Shown here piece by piece: positions 1 to 6,511 of a stretch of 10,446 nucleotides of DNA. Position 1 is the first letter of the stretch. Each line of letters begins with the position of its first letter. The DNA lies in contig DNXT01000495.1 in assembly GCA_003505795.1 (NCBI GenBank), positions 345 to 10,790 on the forward strand. The letters are read 5' to 3'. Source of the stretch: Lysobacteraceae bacterium (GTDB lineage: Bacteria; Pseudomonadota; Gammaproteobacteria; Xanthomonadales; Xanthomonadaceae). A model generated the notes under the pieces. The model ran no database searches, had not been told where the DNA came from, and was given only the letters and a program-made list of their open reading frames with translations. The position numbers were made by a program, and so were the translations under genes.

Positions 1-1451
1 AAGAACAGCAGCGCCGCCAGCAGCGCCAGCAGCAGCTGCATCTCCACGCCGGTGAACAGCTGCATCAGCGCCCAGGTGGCGACCAGGCCGATCAGGGTGC
101 CGGCGATGCGCTGGGCCAGGCGCAGCCGCGTCGCGCCGTAGTTGGGGCGGCACACGAACGCGGTGGTCAGCAGGATCCAGTAGCCGTTGTCGGCATGGAT
201 CAGCTGCATCAGCCCGTAGCCGAGCGCCAGCGCGATCGCCATGCGCAGGCCGTGCCGGAACAGCACCGAGGTCGGGGTGAGCTGCTGGCCGATGCGGCGC
301 GCCATCTCGCGCAGGGTGTGCGGCGAGGAATCGCGCAGGCGGGTGTCGATGTTGTCGACGGTGGCGTCGGACTGCGCGGCCTCCGCCAGCCGCCGCTCGA
401 TGGTCTGCAGGTTGGTGACCAGCAGCTCCAGCGAGCCCAGCAGCCGCGCCAGCCGCGGGTCGCCGCGCGCGTGCAGGAAGTCCAGCGACTCGCGCAGGTC
501 GGTGGTGGCCTGCTGCGACTGCCCGCCGTACTCGAACGGCCGGCGCAGGCGGATCGCCTCGCCCAGCGCGGCGCAGGCCTTGCCCTGCAGCGCCAGCAGG
601 CGCTGGCAGCGGTACAGCACGTCGCTGTGGAAGAAGGTGTCGGTCAACGCCTCGTAGGGATAGTGCGAGGAGCTGGCGCGCTCGTGGAAATCCTGCGCCA
701 TGTAGTACAGGCGGAAGTACAGGCCCGACTGCACGCCGGGCCTGCCGGAGCGGCCGAAGCGGCTGATGATCGCGTTCTTGGCGGCGTTGAGCGCGGCCAC
801 CACGCGCGCGTTCTGTTCGGCCAGCGCCAGCCGCCGCGCCTGCAGGTCGCCCTGCCGGACCGGCTCGAACAGGTCGGCCTTGAACTTGAGGTAGCGCCCC
901 AGCTCGAAGAACAGCCGCGACAGCCGTTCGCGCACCGGGCGGTTGGCGAACAGGATCGTCCACAGGATCGACAGCGCGCCGTACCAGGTCGCACCGGCCA
1001 GCAGCAGGATGGCGCCGTGGCGGGCGGCGGCCGGGTCGTGGCTGCCGTGCTGGTCCATGCCGATCATCGCGTAGATCGCCAGCGCCACGGTGGCCTGGGC
1101 GATCGAGGCGTAGCGCTCGCCGAGCGCGCCGAGCAGGGTCAGCGCGAACGTCGACAGCGCCATGCAGGCCACGAACGCGGCCGGGTACGGGAACAGCAGC
1201 ACCACCGAGGCGGCCGCGGCGACGAAGCACAGCAGCGACAGCAGCACCGACTTGGTCCGGCCCAGCCAGTTGTCGTCGGTTTCGGCGATGGCGCTGGCGA
1301 TGATGCCGAGGAAGATCGCCGGTACCGCGGTCAGTTGCTGCTGGTACCAGCACACGCCCATCGTCGTCGCCAGCGCGATGAACACCCGCAGGCCGTAGCT
1401 GGCCTTCTCGTGGGCCCAGAGCTGGTTGAGGCGGCTTTCGAGGCGGGTCAT
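1..1451 (-). CDS. yccS: YccS/YhfK-type FUSC family inner-membrane protein, 3' end outside the window
   Basis: The visible 483 codons are the N-terminal part of an integral membrane protein; YccS-type proteins are usually about 700 residues, so roughly a third lies beyond the left edge. Hydrophobic segments cluster at about residues 20-36, 42-57, 67-88, 92-110, 117-133 and 146-168. A long polar, charged, helix-rich cytoplasmic stretch (about 170-395) follows, and a second membrane block begins at about 400. The hallmark is residues 424-455, starting YWILLTTAFVCRPNYGATR, which closely matches the conserved block of the YccS/YhfK family (fusaric-acid-resistance-like FUSC fold). Family members are suspected efflux or transport proteins, but the E. 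coli proteins have no firmly established substrate, so none is assigned here. The start at 1451 gives the usual short amphipathic N-terminus before the first helix and lies 28 bp from a -10-like element; there is no good Shine-Dalgarno. No frameshift was seen in the visible part. Confidence 0.9.
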   Translation of the reverse strand, partial: MTRLESRLNQLWAHEKASYGLRVFIALATTMGVCWYQQQLTAVPAIFLGIIASAIAETDDNWLGRTKSVLLSLLCFVAAAASVVLLFPYPAAFVACMALSTFALTLLGALGERYASIAQATVALAIYAMIGMDQHGSHDPAAARHGAILLLAGATWYGALSILWTILFANRPVRERLSRLFFELGRYLKFKADLFEPVRQGDLQARRLALAEQNARVVAALNAAKNAIISRFGRSGRPGVQSGLYFRLYYMAQDFHERASSSHYPYEALTDTFFHSDVLYRCQRLLALQGKACAALGEAIRLRRPFEYGGQSQQATTDLRESLDFLHARGDPRLARLLGSLELLVTNLQTIERRLAEAAQSDATVDNIDTRLRDSSPHTLREMARRIGQQLTPTSVLFRHGLRMAIALALGYGLMQLIHADNGYWILLTTAFVCRPNYGATRLRLAQRIAGTLIGLVATWALMQLFTGVEMQLLLALLAALLF

Positions 1452-1479
1452 GCACGCAGGCGGAGGCGGGGTCCGGCGC

Positions 1480-1485
1480 ATTATC
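1480..1485 (-). promoter_or_regulatory. Candidate -10 element for the yccS-like gene
   Basis: Read on the minus strand the site is GATAAT, five of six bases of the sigma-70 -10 consensus, followed by GCGCC. It is an AT-rich island in otherwise GC-rich DNA. It would start transcription about 22 nt before the ATG at 1451. No good -35 hexamer is seen at 16-18 bp spacing; a TTCACC lies too far away (20 bp). Support is therefore partial. Confidence 0.35.
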
Positions 1486-1561
1486 GCCGGGCGGCTCCGG
1501 CTTGCGGTGAAGCCATCGCAACGACGGTGGCCGCCGCGGGTCGCCGATCTTCCGGGCCTGG

Positions 1562-1592
1562 CGCGGAGCCGGCATTGCGTGCCGGCTCCGCG
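1562..1592 (-). terminator. Perfect 13 bp inverted repeat downstream of the siderophore receptor gene
   Basis: The arms 1562-1574 (CGCGGAGCCGGCA) and 1580-1592 are exact reverse complements around a 5 nt loop. The repeat lies 51 nt past the receptor stop codon and before the yccS promoter region. This position suits transcription termination of the receptor mRNA. There is no T-run on either strand, so it is not a textbook intrinsic terminator; it could instead protect the 3' end or work together with Rho. Confidence 0.5.
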
Positions 1593-1622
1593 GCGTGTCG
1601 CCGGGGATGGCACGGACCGGCG

Positions 1623-1642
1623 TCCGCGCGCACCCGCGCGGA
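1623..1642 (-). terminator. 8 bp stem, 4 nt loop hairpin touching the receptor stop codon
   Basis: TCCGCGCG (1623-1630) and CGCGCGGA (1635-1642) pair perfectly around CACC, immediately after the stop codon at 1643-1645. With the 13 bp repeat at 1562-1592 it forms a tandem hairpin pair at the 3' end of the receptor transcript. No T-run follows. The role (termination or 3'-end stabilisation) is inferred. Confidence 0.35.
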
Positions 1643-3736
1643 TCAGAAGTCGAGCTGCAGGCTGGCCGCGCAGGTGCGCGGCATGCCGAGGCTGTTGGTG
1701 ATCCAGTACTTCCTGTCGGCGAGGTTGTCGACGCTGACCCGCCAGGTCGCCGGATGGCCGCCGATCTGCGTGCGGTAGCCCGCACCGATGCTGGCCAGAG
1801 TGTAGCCGGGCAACTCCAGGGTATTGGCCATGTCGTACCAGACATCGCCGAAGTAGCGCACCGCGCCGTAGACGTTCAGGCCCTCGACGCCGGGGATGGC
1901 GTAGTCCGCGTGCAGCACGCCGCTCCAGCGCGCGGCGTAGCTGACGCGGTTGCCCTGGTTGACGGCGTTGGCGGGGGAGAGCTTGTCGTATGTCGGGTCC
2001 AGCCAGGTGACGCCGCCGCCGACGCGGAGGTTGTCGGTGAGTCGATAGGTGCCGCTGGCTTCCACGCCTTCGAACAGGGTGATGCCGTCCTGCACCAGGT
2101 ATTTGCCGGCGTCGGTGACGAGGTCGATGTTGGCGCCCTGTTGCATGCGGAAGGCGGCGGCATTGGCGCTCCAGCGCGGGTATTCGATCTTGGCGCCGAT
2201 CTCGTATTGCTTGCTGACGGTGGCGTCGAGCACGTCGCCGGCGTTGAGGTAGTCGTCGCCGACGCGGTTGCCGGCCTCCAGCGATTCGATGTAGCTGGCA
2301 TACAGCGTGATCTCCTCGGCCGGCTTGTACATCAGCGCGTAGGTCGGGGTGACCGGATAGGTGTGGTAGGCGCCGACTTCCTCGTAGTCGTTGTAGCGCC
2401 AGCCGGCCAGCAGCGACCAGCCGGGGGCGAACTCGACGGTGTCGCTGAGGAAGACCGCCTTCTGCACGGTCTGGCCGTCGCGCGTCTGCGCGCCCAGGTC
2501 GCTGCCGCGGTAGCTCATCCCCTGCCAGTCGTAGAGATTGCCGCGGCCGATGGTCTGCCAGCGGGAAGGGCGGCTCCAGCCGGTCTCTTCCTGGCGGGAC
2601 GCGCCGGCCACCAGCAGGTGCGTCAATGCGCCGGTGGCGAAGTGGCCCTGGACCATCGCCTGCAGTTGCCGCCAGTCGCTGTCGCCGCCAAGCTCGTAGG
2701 CGTTGACCGCGTAGTCGCCGTTGGCGCTGTCGATGTAGGCGAAGATCTTGTTGACGGCGCTCCAGGAGGTGACGACGCCGTAGTCCAGGCTGGCCTTCCA
2801 GCCTTCGGCGAAGCGCCATTCCAGCCCGGTGGAAAGCAGTCTGGAGCGGATGTCGTAGTAGCTGCCCTCCACCGCGTTGTCGGCGTCTCCACCGATCGGG
2901 CGCGGCACCGAGGCCAGGCCCTGGAAGTAGTACTGCGGCGCTTCGTTGTCCAGTGCCCGGTTCTGGTAGATCAGGTCGGCGGTCCAGGTCAGCGTCTGGC
3001 TCAGGCGCGCGTCCAGCGCCGCCGAGGCGACCTTGCGGTCGACGTCGCCGCCGTTATAGGTCTGGCCGTTTTCGCGGAACGCGTTGAAGCGGTAGCCGAA
3101 CATGTCCTCGTTGCCGAAGCGTCCACCGATATCGGCCTGGCCGCTGAGCACCGCGTCCGAGCGCCAGCCGATGCGCGCGGACAGGGTGGTCTCGTCCGTC
3201 GGCCTTTTGGTGGTGTAGTTGACCAGGCCGCCGGGCGCGCCGAAGCCATACAGGAATCCGGCGGGGCCCTTGAGCAGTTCCACCTGCTCCATCGCTTCCA
3301 GCGGCCACTCGCCGCCCCACGAAGACACCTTCATGCCGTTGATGCGATAGCTGTCCCAGGACAGCCCGAGTCCGCGGTTGATGATCGGCGAACTCCAGCC
3401 GCTGGAATAGCTGCCGACCTGGGTCACCACCGACGGATCGTTGAAGAAGGCCTCGCCGAGCGATACCACCTGGCGCTTGTCCAGATCCTCGCGGTCCAGC
3501 ACCTGGATCGCGAACGGCGTGTCACGCACGCTGCGGTCGCCCAGCGCGCCGCCGTTGGCGTGCACGCGATCGGCGTGCACGCGGACCGCATCCAGTTCGG
3601 TGGCCTGGCGGGCGGCGTCGCCACCGTCCTCGGCGTGGGCGCTGCTCGCCAGCAGGACGGCGCTGCACAGCAGGCCCAGGCGGGACCGGCAGGACGGCGC
3701 GACGCGGAAGGCGGAGGTGGGATCGTGGCGAAACAT
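1643..3736 (-). CDS. TonB-dependent siderophore receptor
   Basis: This 697-residue outer-membrane protein should bind a ferric siderophore at the cell surface and import it using TonB-ExbBD energy. Residues 1-35 form a signal peptide (basic start, hydrophobic 20-31, cleavage after AHA). A TonB-box-like ELDAVRVHA sits at 48-56. The plug domain spans about 70-177, with the strongly conserved block 152-179 (VELLKGPAGFLYGFGAPGG, then a YTTKRP) typical of the TonB-siderophore family (TIGR01783-like). The remainder is alternating beta-barrel sequence ending in the outer-membrane signature LDF with a terminal Phe. There is no N-terminal STN signalling domain, so FecA/FpvA-style sigma-factor signalling is not expected. 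The ATG at 3736 is chosen because it begins the signal peptide and has GGAGGA 9 nt upstream; the frame stays open further upstream but without a good start. A Fur box lies over its promoter. The siderophore cannot be named from sequence; no synthesis or inner-membrane transport genes are adjacent. Confidence 0.95.
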   Translation of the reverse strand: MFRHDPTSAFRVAPSCRSRLGLLCSAVLLASSAHAEDGGDAARQATELDAVRVHADRVHANGGALGDRSVRDTPFAIQVLDREDLDKRQVVSLGEAFFNDPSVVTQVGSYSSGWSSPIINRGLGLSWDSYRINGMKVSSWGGEWPLEAMEQVELLKGPAGFLYGFGAPGGLVNYTTKRPTDETTLSARIGWRSDAVLSGQADIGGRFGNEDMFGYRFNAFRENGQTYNGGDVDRKVASAALDARLSQTLTWTADLIYQNRALDNEAPQYYFQGLASVPRPIGGDADNAVEGSYYDIRSRLLSTGLEWRFAEGWKASLDYGVVTSWSAVNKIFAYIDSANGDYAVNAYELGGDSDWRQLQAMVQGHFATGALTHLLVAGASRQEETGWSRPSRWQTIGRGNLYDWQGMSYRGSDLGAQTRDGQTVQKAVFLSDTVEFAPGWSLLAGWRYNDYEEVGAYHTYPVTPTYALMYKPAEEITLYASYIESLEAGNRVGDDYLNAGDVLDATVSKQYEIGAKIEYPRWSANAAAFRMQQGANIDLVTDAGKYLVQDGITLFEGVEASGTYRLTDNLRVGGGVTWLDPTYDKLSPANAVNQGNRVSYAARWSGVLHADYAIPGVEGLNVYGAVRYFGDVWYDMANTLELPGYTLASIGAGYRTQIGGHPATWRVSVDNLADRKYWITNSLGMPRTCAASLQLDF

Positions 3737-3745
3737 CGGGCAGCG

Positions 3746-3751
3746 TCCTCC
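3746..3751 (-). promoter_or_regulatory. Ribosome binding site of the siderophore receptor gene
   Basis: GGAGGA on the minus strand lies 9 nt before the ATG at 3736. It is the strongest Shine-Dalgarno in the window. It decides the start over the open upstream extension of the same frame to 3850. Confidence 0.75.
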
Positions 3752-3872
3752 ACGGACAGCACCGTGCTGCCCGCGATCATGGAAAGCGGAAGGGATGGGG
3801 GATGGCTGGACCGCGGACTGTCCCGCGGGGGCGGGAACGGGCTCCGGCAAGGCGGAGGCAGGCGCTGGCTGA

Positions 3873-3887
3873 TGAGAATTGTTCTCT
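3873..3887. promoter_or_regulatory. Fur box (iron-responsive operator)
   Basis: The plus-strand bases TGAGAATTGTTCTCT match the 7-1-7 Fur inverted repeat (TGATAATnATTATCA), allowing the G/C variants common in pseudomonads and xanthomonads. The inner arms GAGAA and TTCTC are exact inverted repeats. It covers the -10 hexamer of the receptor promoter, so Fe-Fur binding would directly block RNA polymerase. It is about 310 bp from the amidohydrolase start and does not overlap that gene's promoter. Confidence 0.8.
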
Positions 3888-3906
3888 TTTGAGGCGATGG
3901 CGTCAA
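3878..3906 (-). promoter_or_regulatory. Sigma-70 promoter of the siderophore receptor gene
   Basis: On the minus strand, TTGACG (3906-3901, five of six -35 bases) is separated by exactly 17 bp from AACAAT (3883-3878, four of six -10 bases). The -10 lies wholly inside the Fur box. Transcription would begin near 3871, giving a leader of about 135 nt. That leader contains a possible hairpin of two CCGCGG copies at 3811-3816 and 3823-3828. Confidence 0.6.
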
Positions 3907-4113
3907 CGCGTCGGCCAGCGCCGCGTCACGCGCGCGGCCGTTCGCGGACGCCGGGCAGGCGGCCGAGTGCGTGCCGGAGTGCACAAGCGAAGCGTTCGAC
4001 CGCAATGGCGCCGGCGCGCGGACGCATCGAGGCTGCACCCCGCCACCCGCGGCATGCTGTCGCATGCGCGGCGGTCGATGGCGCGGACCGGTTTCCGGCG
4101 CAACGATCCGCAT

Positions 4114-4140
4114 GGCATCTGCTGATGCCGTCGCCGGCAT
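4114..4140. promoter_or_regulatory. Three phased GGCAT half-sites, possible operator
   Basis: GGCATC (4114-4119) and GATGCC (4124-4129) form a perfect inverted repeat around TGCT. ATGCCG (4125-4130) and CGGCAT (4135-4140) form a second one around TCGC, sharing the middle half-site. The GGCAT/ATGCC/GGCAT cores begin at 4114, 4125 and 4136, exactly 11 bp apart, so they face the same side of the helix. The last one touches the -35 hexamer of the amidohydrolase promoter. No known regulator was recognised; an operator role is inferred. Confidence 0.4.
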
Positions 4141-4167
4141 TGGCAACGCCGCGCGGCTGGTTACCAT
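4140..4167 (+). promoter_or_regulatory. Candidate sigma-70 promoter of the amidohydrolase gene
   Basis: TTGGCA (4140-4145, five of six -35 bases) is followed after 16 bp by TACCAT (4162-4167, four of six -10 bases). Transcription would start near 4174, about 22 nt before the ATG at 4196. This supports 4196 as the start and argues against earlier in-frame starts at 3971 or 4166. Confidence 0.5.
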
Positions 4168-4195
4168 GGGCGGCCTCCCGCATGAGGTTGCCGTG

Positions 4196-5494
4196 ATGCG
4201 TATCGCCCGGTTGTTGCCGTTGTTGCTGGTGGTTCCGCTGCTGTGCCAGGCGCAGCCCGGCCAGGCCGATGCGTCGCTGGCGCAGATGACCGAGTGGCGG
4301 CGCGATCTGCACCGGCATCCGGAGCTGGGCGGCCAGGAGACGCGCACCGCCGGGCGGGTGGCCGACCAGTTGCGCAGGCTCGGCCTGAAGCCGCGCACCG
4401 GACTGGCCCATACCGGCGTGGTCGCGGTGCTCAAGGGCGGCAAGCCGGGGCCGCGCATCGCGATCCGCGCCGACATGGACGGGTTGCCGGTCAAGGAGGA
4501 GACCGGCCTGTCGTTCGCGTCCACCGCCACCGCCCGCTACCGCGGCCAGCCGGTCGGCGTCATGCACGCCTGCGGCCACGACATGCACGTGGCGATCCTG
4601 CTCGGCGTGGCGCAGGCGCTGGTGGCGCGCAAGGACAGCCTGCCGGGCGAGGTGATGTTCGTGTTCCAGCCGTCGGAGGAGGGGCCGTCCGAACCGGGCG
4701 CGCCGTTCGGCGCGAAGATGATGCTCGACGAAGGCGTCTGGAACGAGTTCAAGCCCGACGCGGTGTTCGGCCTGCATGTCTGGTCCGGCCTGCAGACCGG
4801 CCAGGTCGGCTTCCGCAGCGGCCCGCTGCTGGCCAGCGCCGACGAGTGGACGCTGACCGTGCGCGGCCGCCAGACCCACGGCTCGCGGCCGTGGGACGGC
4901 GTCGATCCGATCACCGTCGGCGCGCAGGTGCTGCTCGGCACGCAGAGCATGATCGCGCGCCAGGTCAACATCGCCAGCACGCCGGTGGTGCTGACCGCCG
5001 GCCAGTTCAACAGCGGCGTGCGCTTCAACATCATTCCCGACGAAGCGACCCTGGTCGGCACCCTGCGCACCTTCGACCCGGCGGTGCGCGAGGACGTGAT
5101 CCGGCGCTTCGAGCGCATCGCCGGCGACTACGCGCATGCGGCCGGCGCCAGCGCCACGCTGCGGGTCGACGCCAACGCGCCGGCGACGATCAACGAGCCG
5201 GCGCTGGCGCGCCGCGTGCTGCCGTCGCTGCAGGCGGCGGTCGGCGCGGACAACGTGGTGGAGATGCCGCTGCAGACGATCGCCGAGGACTTCTCGCAGT
5301 TCGCCAACGTGGCGCCGGGCGCCTATTTCCTGGTCGGCACCACGCCGGCCGGCCAGGACCCGGCGACGATGCCGATCAACCACTCGCCCAGGTACGCCCC
5401 GGACGAGGCCGCGCTCGAGGTCGGCCGCCGCGCGATGCTGCAGGTGGCGCTGGACTATCTCGGCGGCGCCAACGCCGCCGCGCCCGAACACTGA
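4196..5494 (+). CDS. Exported M20D-family metallo-amidohydrolase (hippurate/IAA-amino-acid hydrolase type)
   Basis: This 432-residue protein should hydrolyse an N-acyl-amino-acid amide bond with a two-metal centre. The family signatures are in order: HPELGGQET at 41-49, ADMDGLP at 92-98, and HACGHDMH at 124-131, which supplies metal ligands Cys126 and His128. Next come Glu161-Glu162 in QPSEEG (catalytic Glu plus ligand), His194 in GLHVW, and His396 in INHSPRY. Together these match the M20D group (HipO, ILR1, YxeP-like), and all expected ligands are present. A dimerisation domain is expected at about 210-320. Unlike cytoplasmic relatives it begins with a hydrophobic signal sequence (about 4-17); LLC-QA is a poor lipobox, so a soluble periplasmic or secreted enzyme is more likely than a lipoprotein. 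GAGG at 4184-4187 is a modest RBS. The natural substrate cannot be told from sequence. It is divergent from the Fur-controlled receptor but has its own promoter. Confidence 0.95.
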   Translation: MRIARLLPLLLVVPLLCQAQPGQADASLAQMTEWRRDLHRHPELGGQETRTAGRVADQLRRLGLKPRTGLAHTGVVAVLKGGKPGPRIAIRADMDGLPVKEETGLSFASTATARYRGQPVGVMHACGHDMHVAILLGVAQALVARKDSLPGEVMFVFQPSEEGPSEPGAPFGAKMMLDEGVWNEFKPDAVFGLHVWSGLQTGQVGFRSGPLLASADEWTLTVRGRQTHGSRPWDGVDPITVGAQVLLGTQSMIARQVNIASTPVVLTAGQFNSGVRFNIIPDEATLVGTLRTFDPAVREDVIRRFERIAGDYAHAAGASATLRVDANAPATINEPALARRVLPSLQAAVGADNVVEMPLQTIAEDFSQFANVAPGAYFLVGTTPAGQDPATMPINHSPRYAPDEAALEVGRRAMLQVALDYLGGANAAAPEH

Positions 5495-5517
5495 GCGCCG
5501 CCGTCGCTCGTTTCTTT

Positions 5518-5544
5518 GCGGGCGCCCGGCATCCTGGCGCCCGC
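5518..5544. terminator. Hairpin between convergent genes, possible bidirectional terminator
   Basis: GCGGGCGCC (5518-5526) and GGCGCCCGC (5536-5544) are perfect 9 bp arms around a 9 nt loop. They sit in the 60 bp gap between the stop codons of the amidohydrolase and the UDG-like gene. A TTTCTTT precedes the stem on the plus strand, but no T-run follows it in either direction. A shared terminator role rests mainly on position. Confidence 0.45.
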
Positions 5545-5554
5545 GCTACCGCGC

Positions 5555-6229
5555 TCAGACCGACAGTTCCCGCAACCGCGCTTCCAGCAACGCCGGGAAG
5601 CGCTTGAACCAGGCCTGGTTGAGCGGCGAGGGATGCGGCAGCGGGTACAGCACGAAGCGGCGCTGGTGCCCGGCCTCGGTGCGCAGCGGCACCTCGACGT
5701 GCCGCTGGAAGCGGTCCTCGTCCTTCCAGAACGCCTCCAGCGCGTCGCGCACCGGTTCGGGCTGGTCGATGCCGAACCACAGGAAGGCCTCGCGGCCGAG
5801 GGTGACGACGTGCCGGCCGCGCCAGTCGTCCACCAGCAGGCGTCGCATCAGCGGATGGAAGCGCCGCTTCACCTGCATCGACCACGCCTTGTTGCCGACC
5901 GGCTTGTACGGCACGGTGTTGATCCAGAAGAACGGCTTGCCCACCGCGCGCGCGGCCGCGGCGTCGTCGGGCATCGGCGTACCGTGCAGATGGCGGTACA
6001 GCAGCTTGCGCACGATCCGGCCGCCGCTGCCGACGAACGGCTCGCCCTGCTCGACCTCGGTGCGTCCGGGATCGCGGCCGAAGAACGCCACGCGCGCGCT
6101 GCGCCGCCCCAGCCCCACGATCGGCTCCAGCGGATCCTTGCCGAAGCGCGCGTAGGCCTCGGTATCGATGCCGTCGGTCTGCGCCGCCAGCTGCCGGAAG
6201 CGCGTGCGCAGGTCGGGATCGAGCGCCAT
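5555..6229 (-). CDS. Uracil-DNA glycosylase superfamily protein lacking Fe-S cysteines
   Basis: The 224-residue product shows the uracil-DNA glycosylase fold motifs. Motif 1 is GRDPGRTE at 51-58, followed by EQGEPFVGSGG at 60-70, like the family 4/5 EDxxGRPFVGxAG block. A core strand WINTVPYKP at 102-110 ends near Asn113, and motif 2 is LPHPSPLN at 197-204. Such enzymes remove uracil or other damaged bases from DNA in base-excision repair. Two features differ from classical family 4/5: the first motif has Asp (GRDPG) instead of GEAPG, and the protein contains no cysteine at all, so it cannot hold the 4Fe-4S cluster of those families. It may be a separate branch with another substrate, or a non-enzymatic relative. 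The start at 6229 has AGGAG 4 nt upstream; the frame extends to 6490 only through a repeat element. It is convergent with the amidohydrolase and separated from purD by 282 bp. Confidence 0.9.
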   Translation of the reverse strand: MALDPDLRTRFRQLAAQTDGIDTEAYARFGKDPLEPIVGLGRRSARVAFFGRDPGRTEVEQGEPFVGSGGRIVRKLLYRHLHGTPMPDDAAAARAVGKPFFWINTVPYKPVGNKAWSMQVKRRFHPLMRRLLVDDWRGRHVVTLGREAFLWFGIDQPEPVRDALEAFWKDEDRFQRHVEVPLRTEAGHQRRFVLYPLPHPSPLNQAWFKRFPALLEARLRELSV

Positions 6230-6255
6230 GGGAACTCCTGTGAGCGGAGGCGGGC

Positions 6256-6261
6256 ACCCTA
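6256..6261 (-). promoter_or_regulatory. Weak candidate -10 for the UDG-like gene
   Basis: The minus strand reads CTAGGGTGCC here, 26 bp before the ATG at 6229. It keeps only three of six -10 consensus bases, and no -35 is seen. A 7 bp stem (6281-6287 with 6293-6299, 5 nt loop) lies just upstream. It is called mainly on position. Confidence 0.25.
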
Positions 6262-6391
6262 GCAGGCGCCGCGCCGACGGGCCGTGCACGCCGCACGGCG
6301 GTCGTCGCGTCCCGGGCTGCAGCGACCTCGAGCGCGCCGCCTGCGGCCTGCCGGACCATGGCCGGAAGGAGGCGCGCAGCGCCGGATGAGG

Positions 6392-6488
6392 GCTTGGCCT
6401 GCGGGTGCTTCCTGCGCCTGCGGAAGCTTCCCCCATCCGCCCCGCGGGCACCTTCCCCCGCACGCGGGGGAAGGGACGCTTGGCCTGC
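6392..6488. repeat. Palindromic intergenic repeat element bracketed by an 11 bp direct repeat
   Basis: GCTTGGCCTGC occurs at 6392-6402 and again at 6478-6488. Between them are two inverted repeats: GCTTCC/GGAAGC (6407-6412 and 6422-6427, 9 nt loop) and a perfect 11 bp pair CCTTCCCCCGC/GCGGGGGAAGG (6451-6461 and 6464-6474). The core, with its CATCCGCCCCGCGGGCACCTT stretch, resembles the dispersed REP-like intergenic repeats known from xanthomonad genomes, which also create false short proteins of the PSPACGG type. That resemblance is from memory and not from a search. The flanking copies look like a target-site duplication. The strong stem lies 38 bp beyond the purD stop codon and may also end the purD transcript. 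Confidence 0.6.
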
Positions 6489-6511
6489 ATCGATCGGGGT
6501 GGCTCGAAGGC

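Larger units (their letters stand above)
3737..4195. other. 459 bp divergent intergenic region between receptor and amidohydrolase
   Basis: From left to right it holds the receptor leader and RBS, the Fur box and receptor promoter (to 3906), then about 200 bp of GC-rich DNA with no gene I can support. That part includes two GCATGC copies at 4052-4057 and 4062-4067 that could form a hairpin. The phased half-sites and the amidohydrolase promoter follow. Open frames cross the region on both strands, but they lack start signals and recognisable protein sequence. Confidence 0.6.

Noticed and set aside
195..1778. Long plus-strand open frame opposite the yccS-like gene
   Set aside because: Its sequence is low-complexity Arg/Gln/Ala/Val-rich with no family resemblance; it mirrors third-position GC of the real minus-strand gene.
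3737..3850. N-terminal extension of the siderophore receptor to a TTG at 3850
   Set aside because: It would bury the signal peptide and ignore the strong GGAGGA site 9 nt before the ATG at 3736.
1595..3892. 765-codon plus-strand open frame opposite the siderophore receptor
   Set aside because: The composition is dominated by Val, Ala, Gly and Asp with no domains, and the minus strand carries a complete receptor. It is an antisense shadow caused by GC-rich codon use.
3971..4195. N-terminal extension of the amidohydrolase (starts at 3971 or 4166)
   Set aside because: A signal peptide begins at 4196 and the likely promoter (4140-4167) lies inside the extension.
6230..6490. Extended start of the UDG-like gene at 6490
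   Set aside because: The added residues come from translation of the palindromic repeat element; the ATG at 6229 has an AGGAG site and begins the natural protein.
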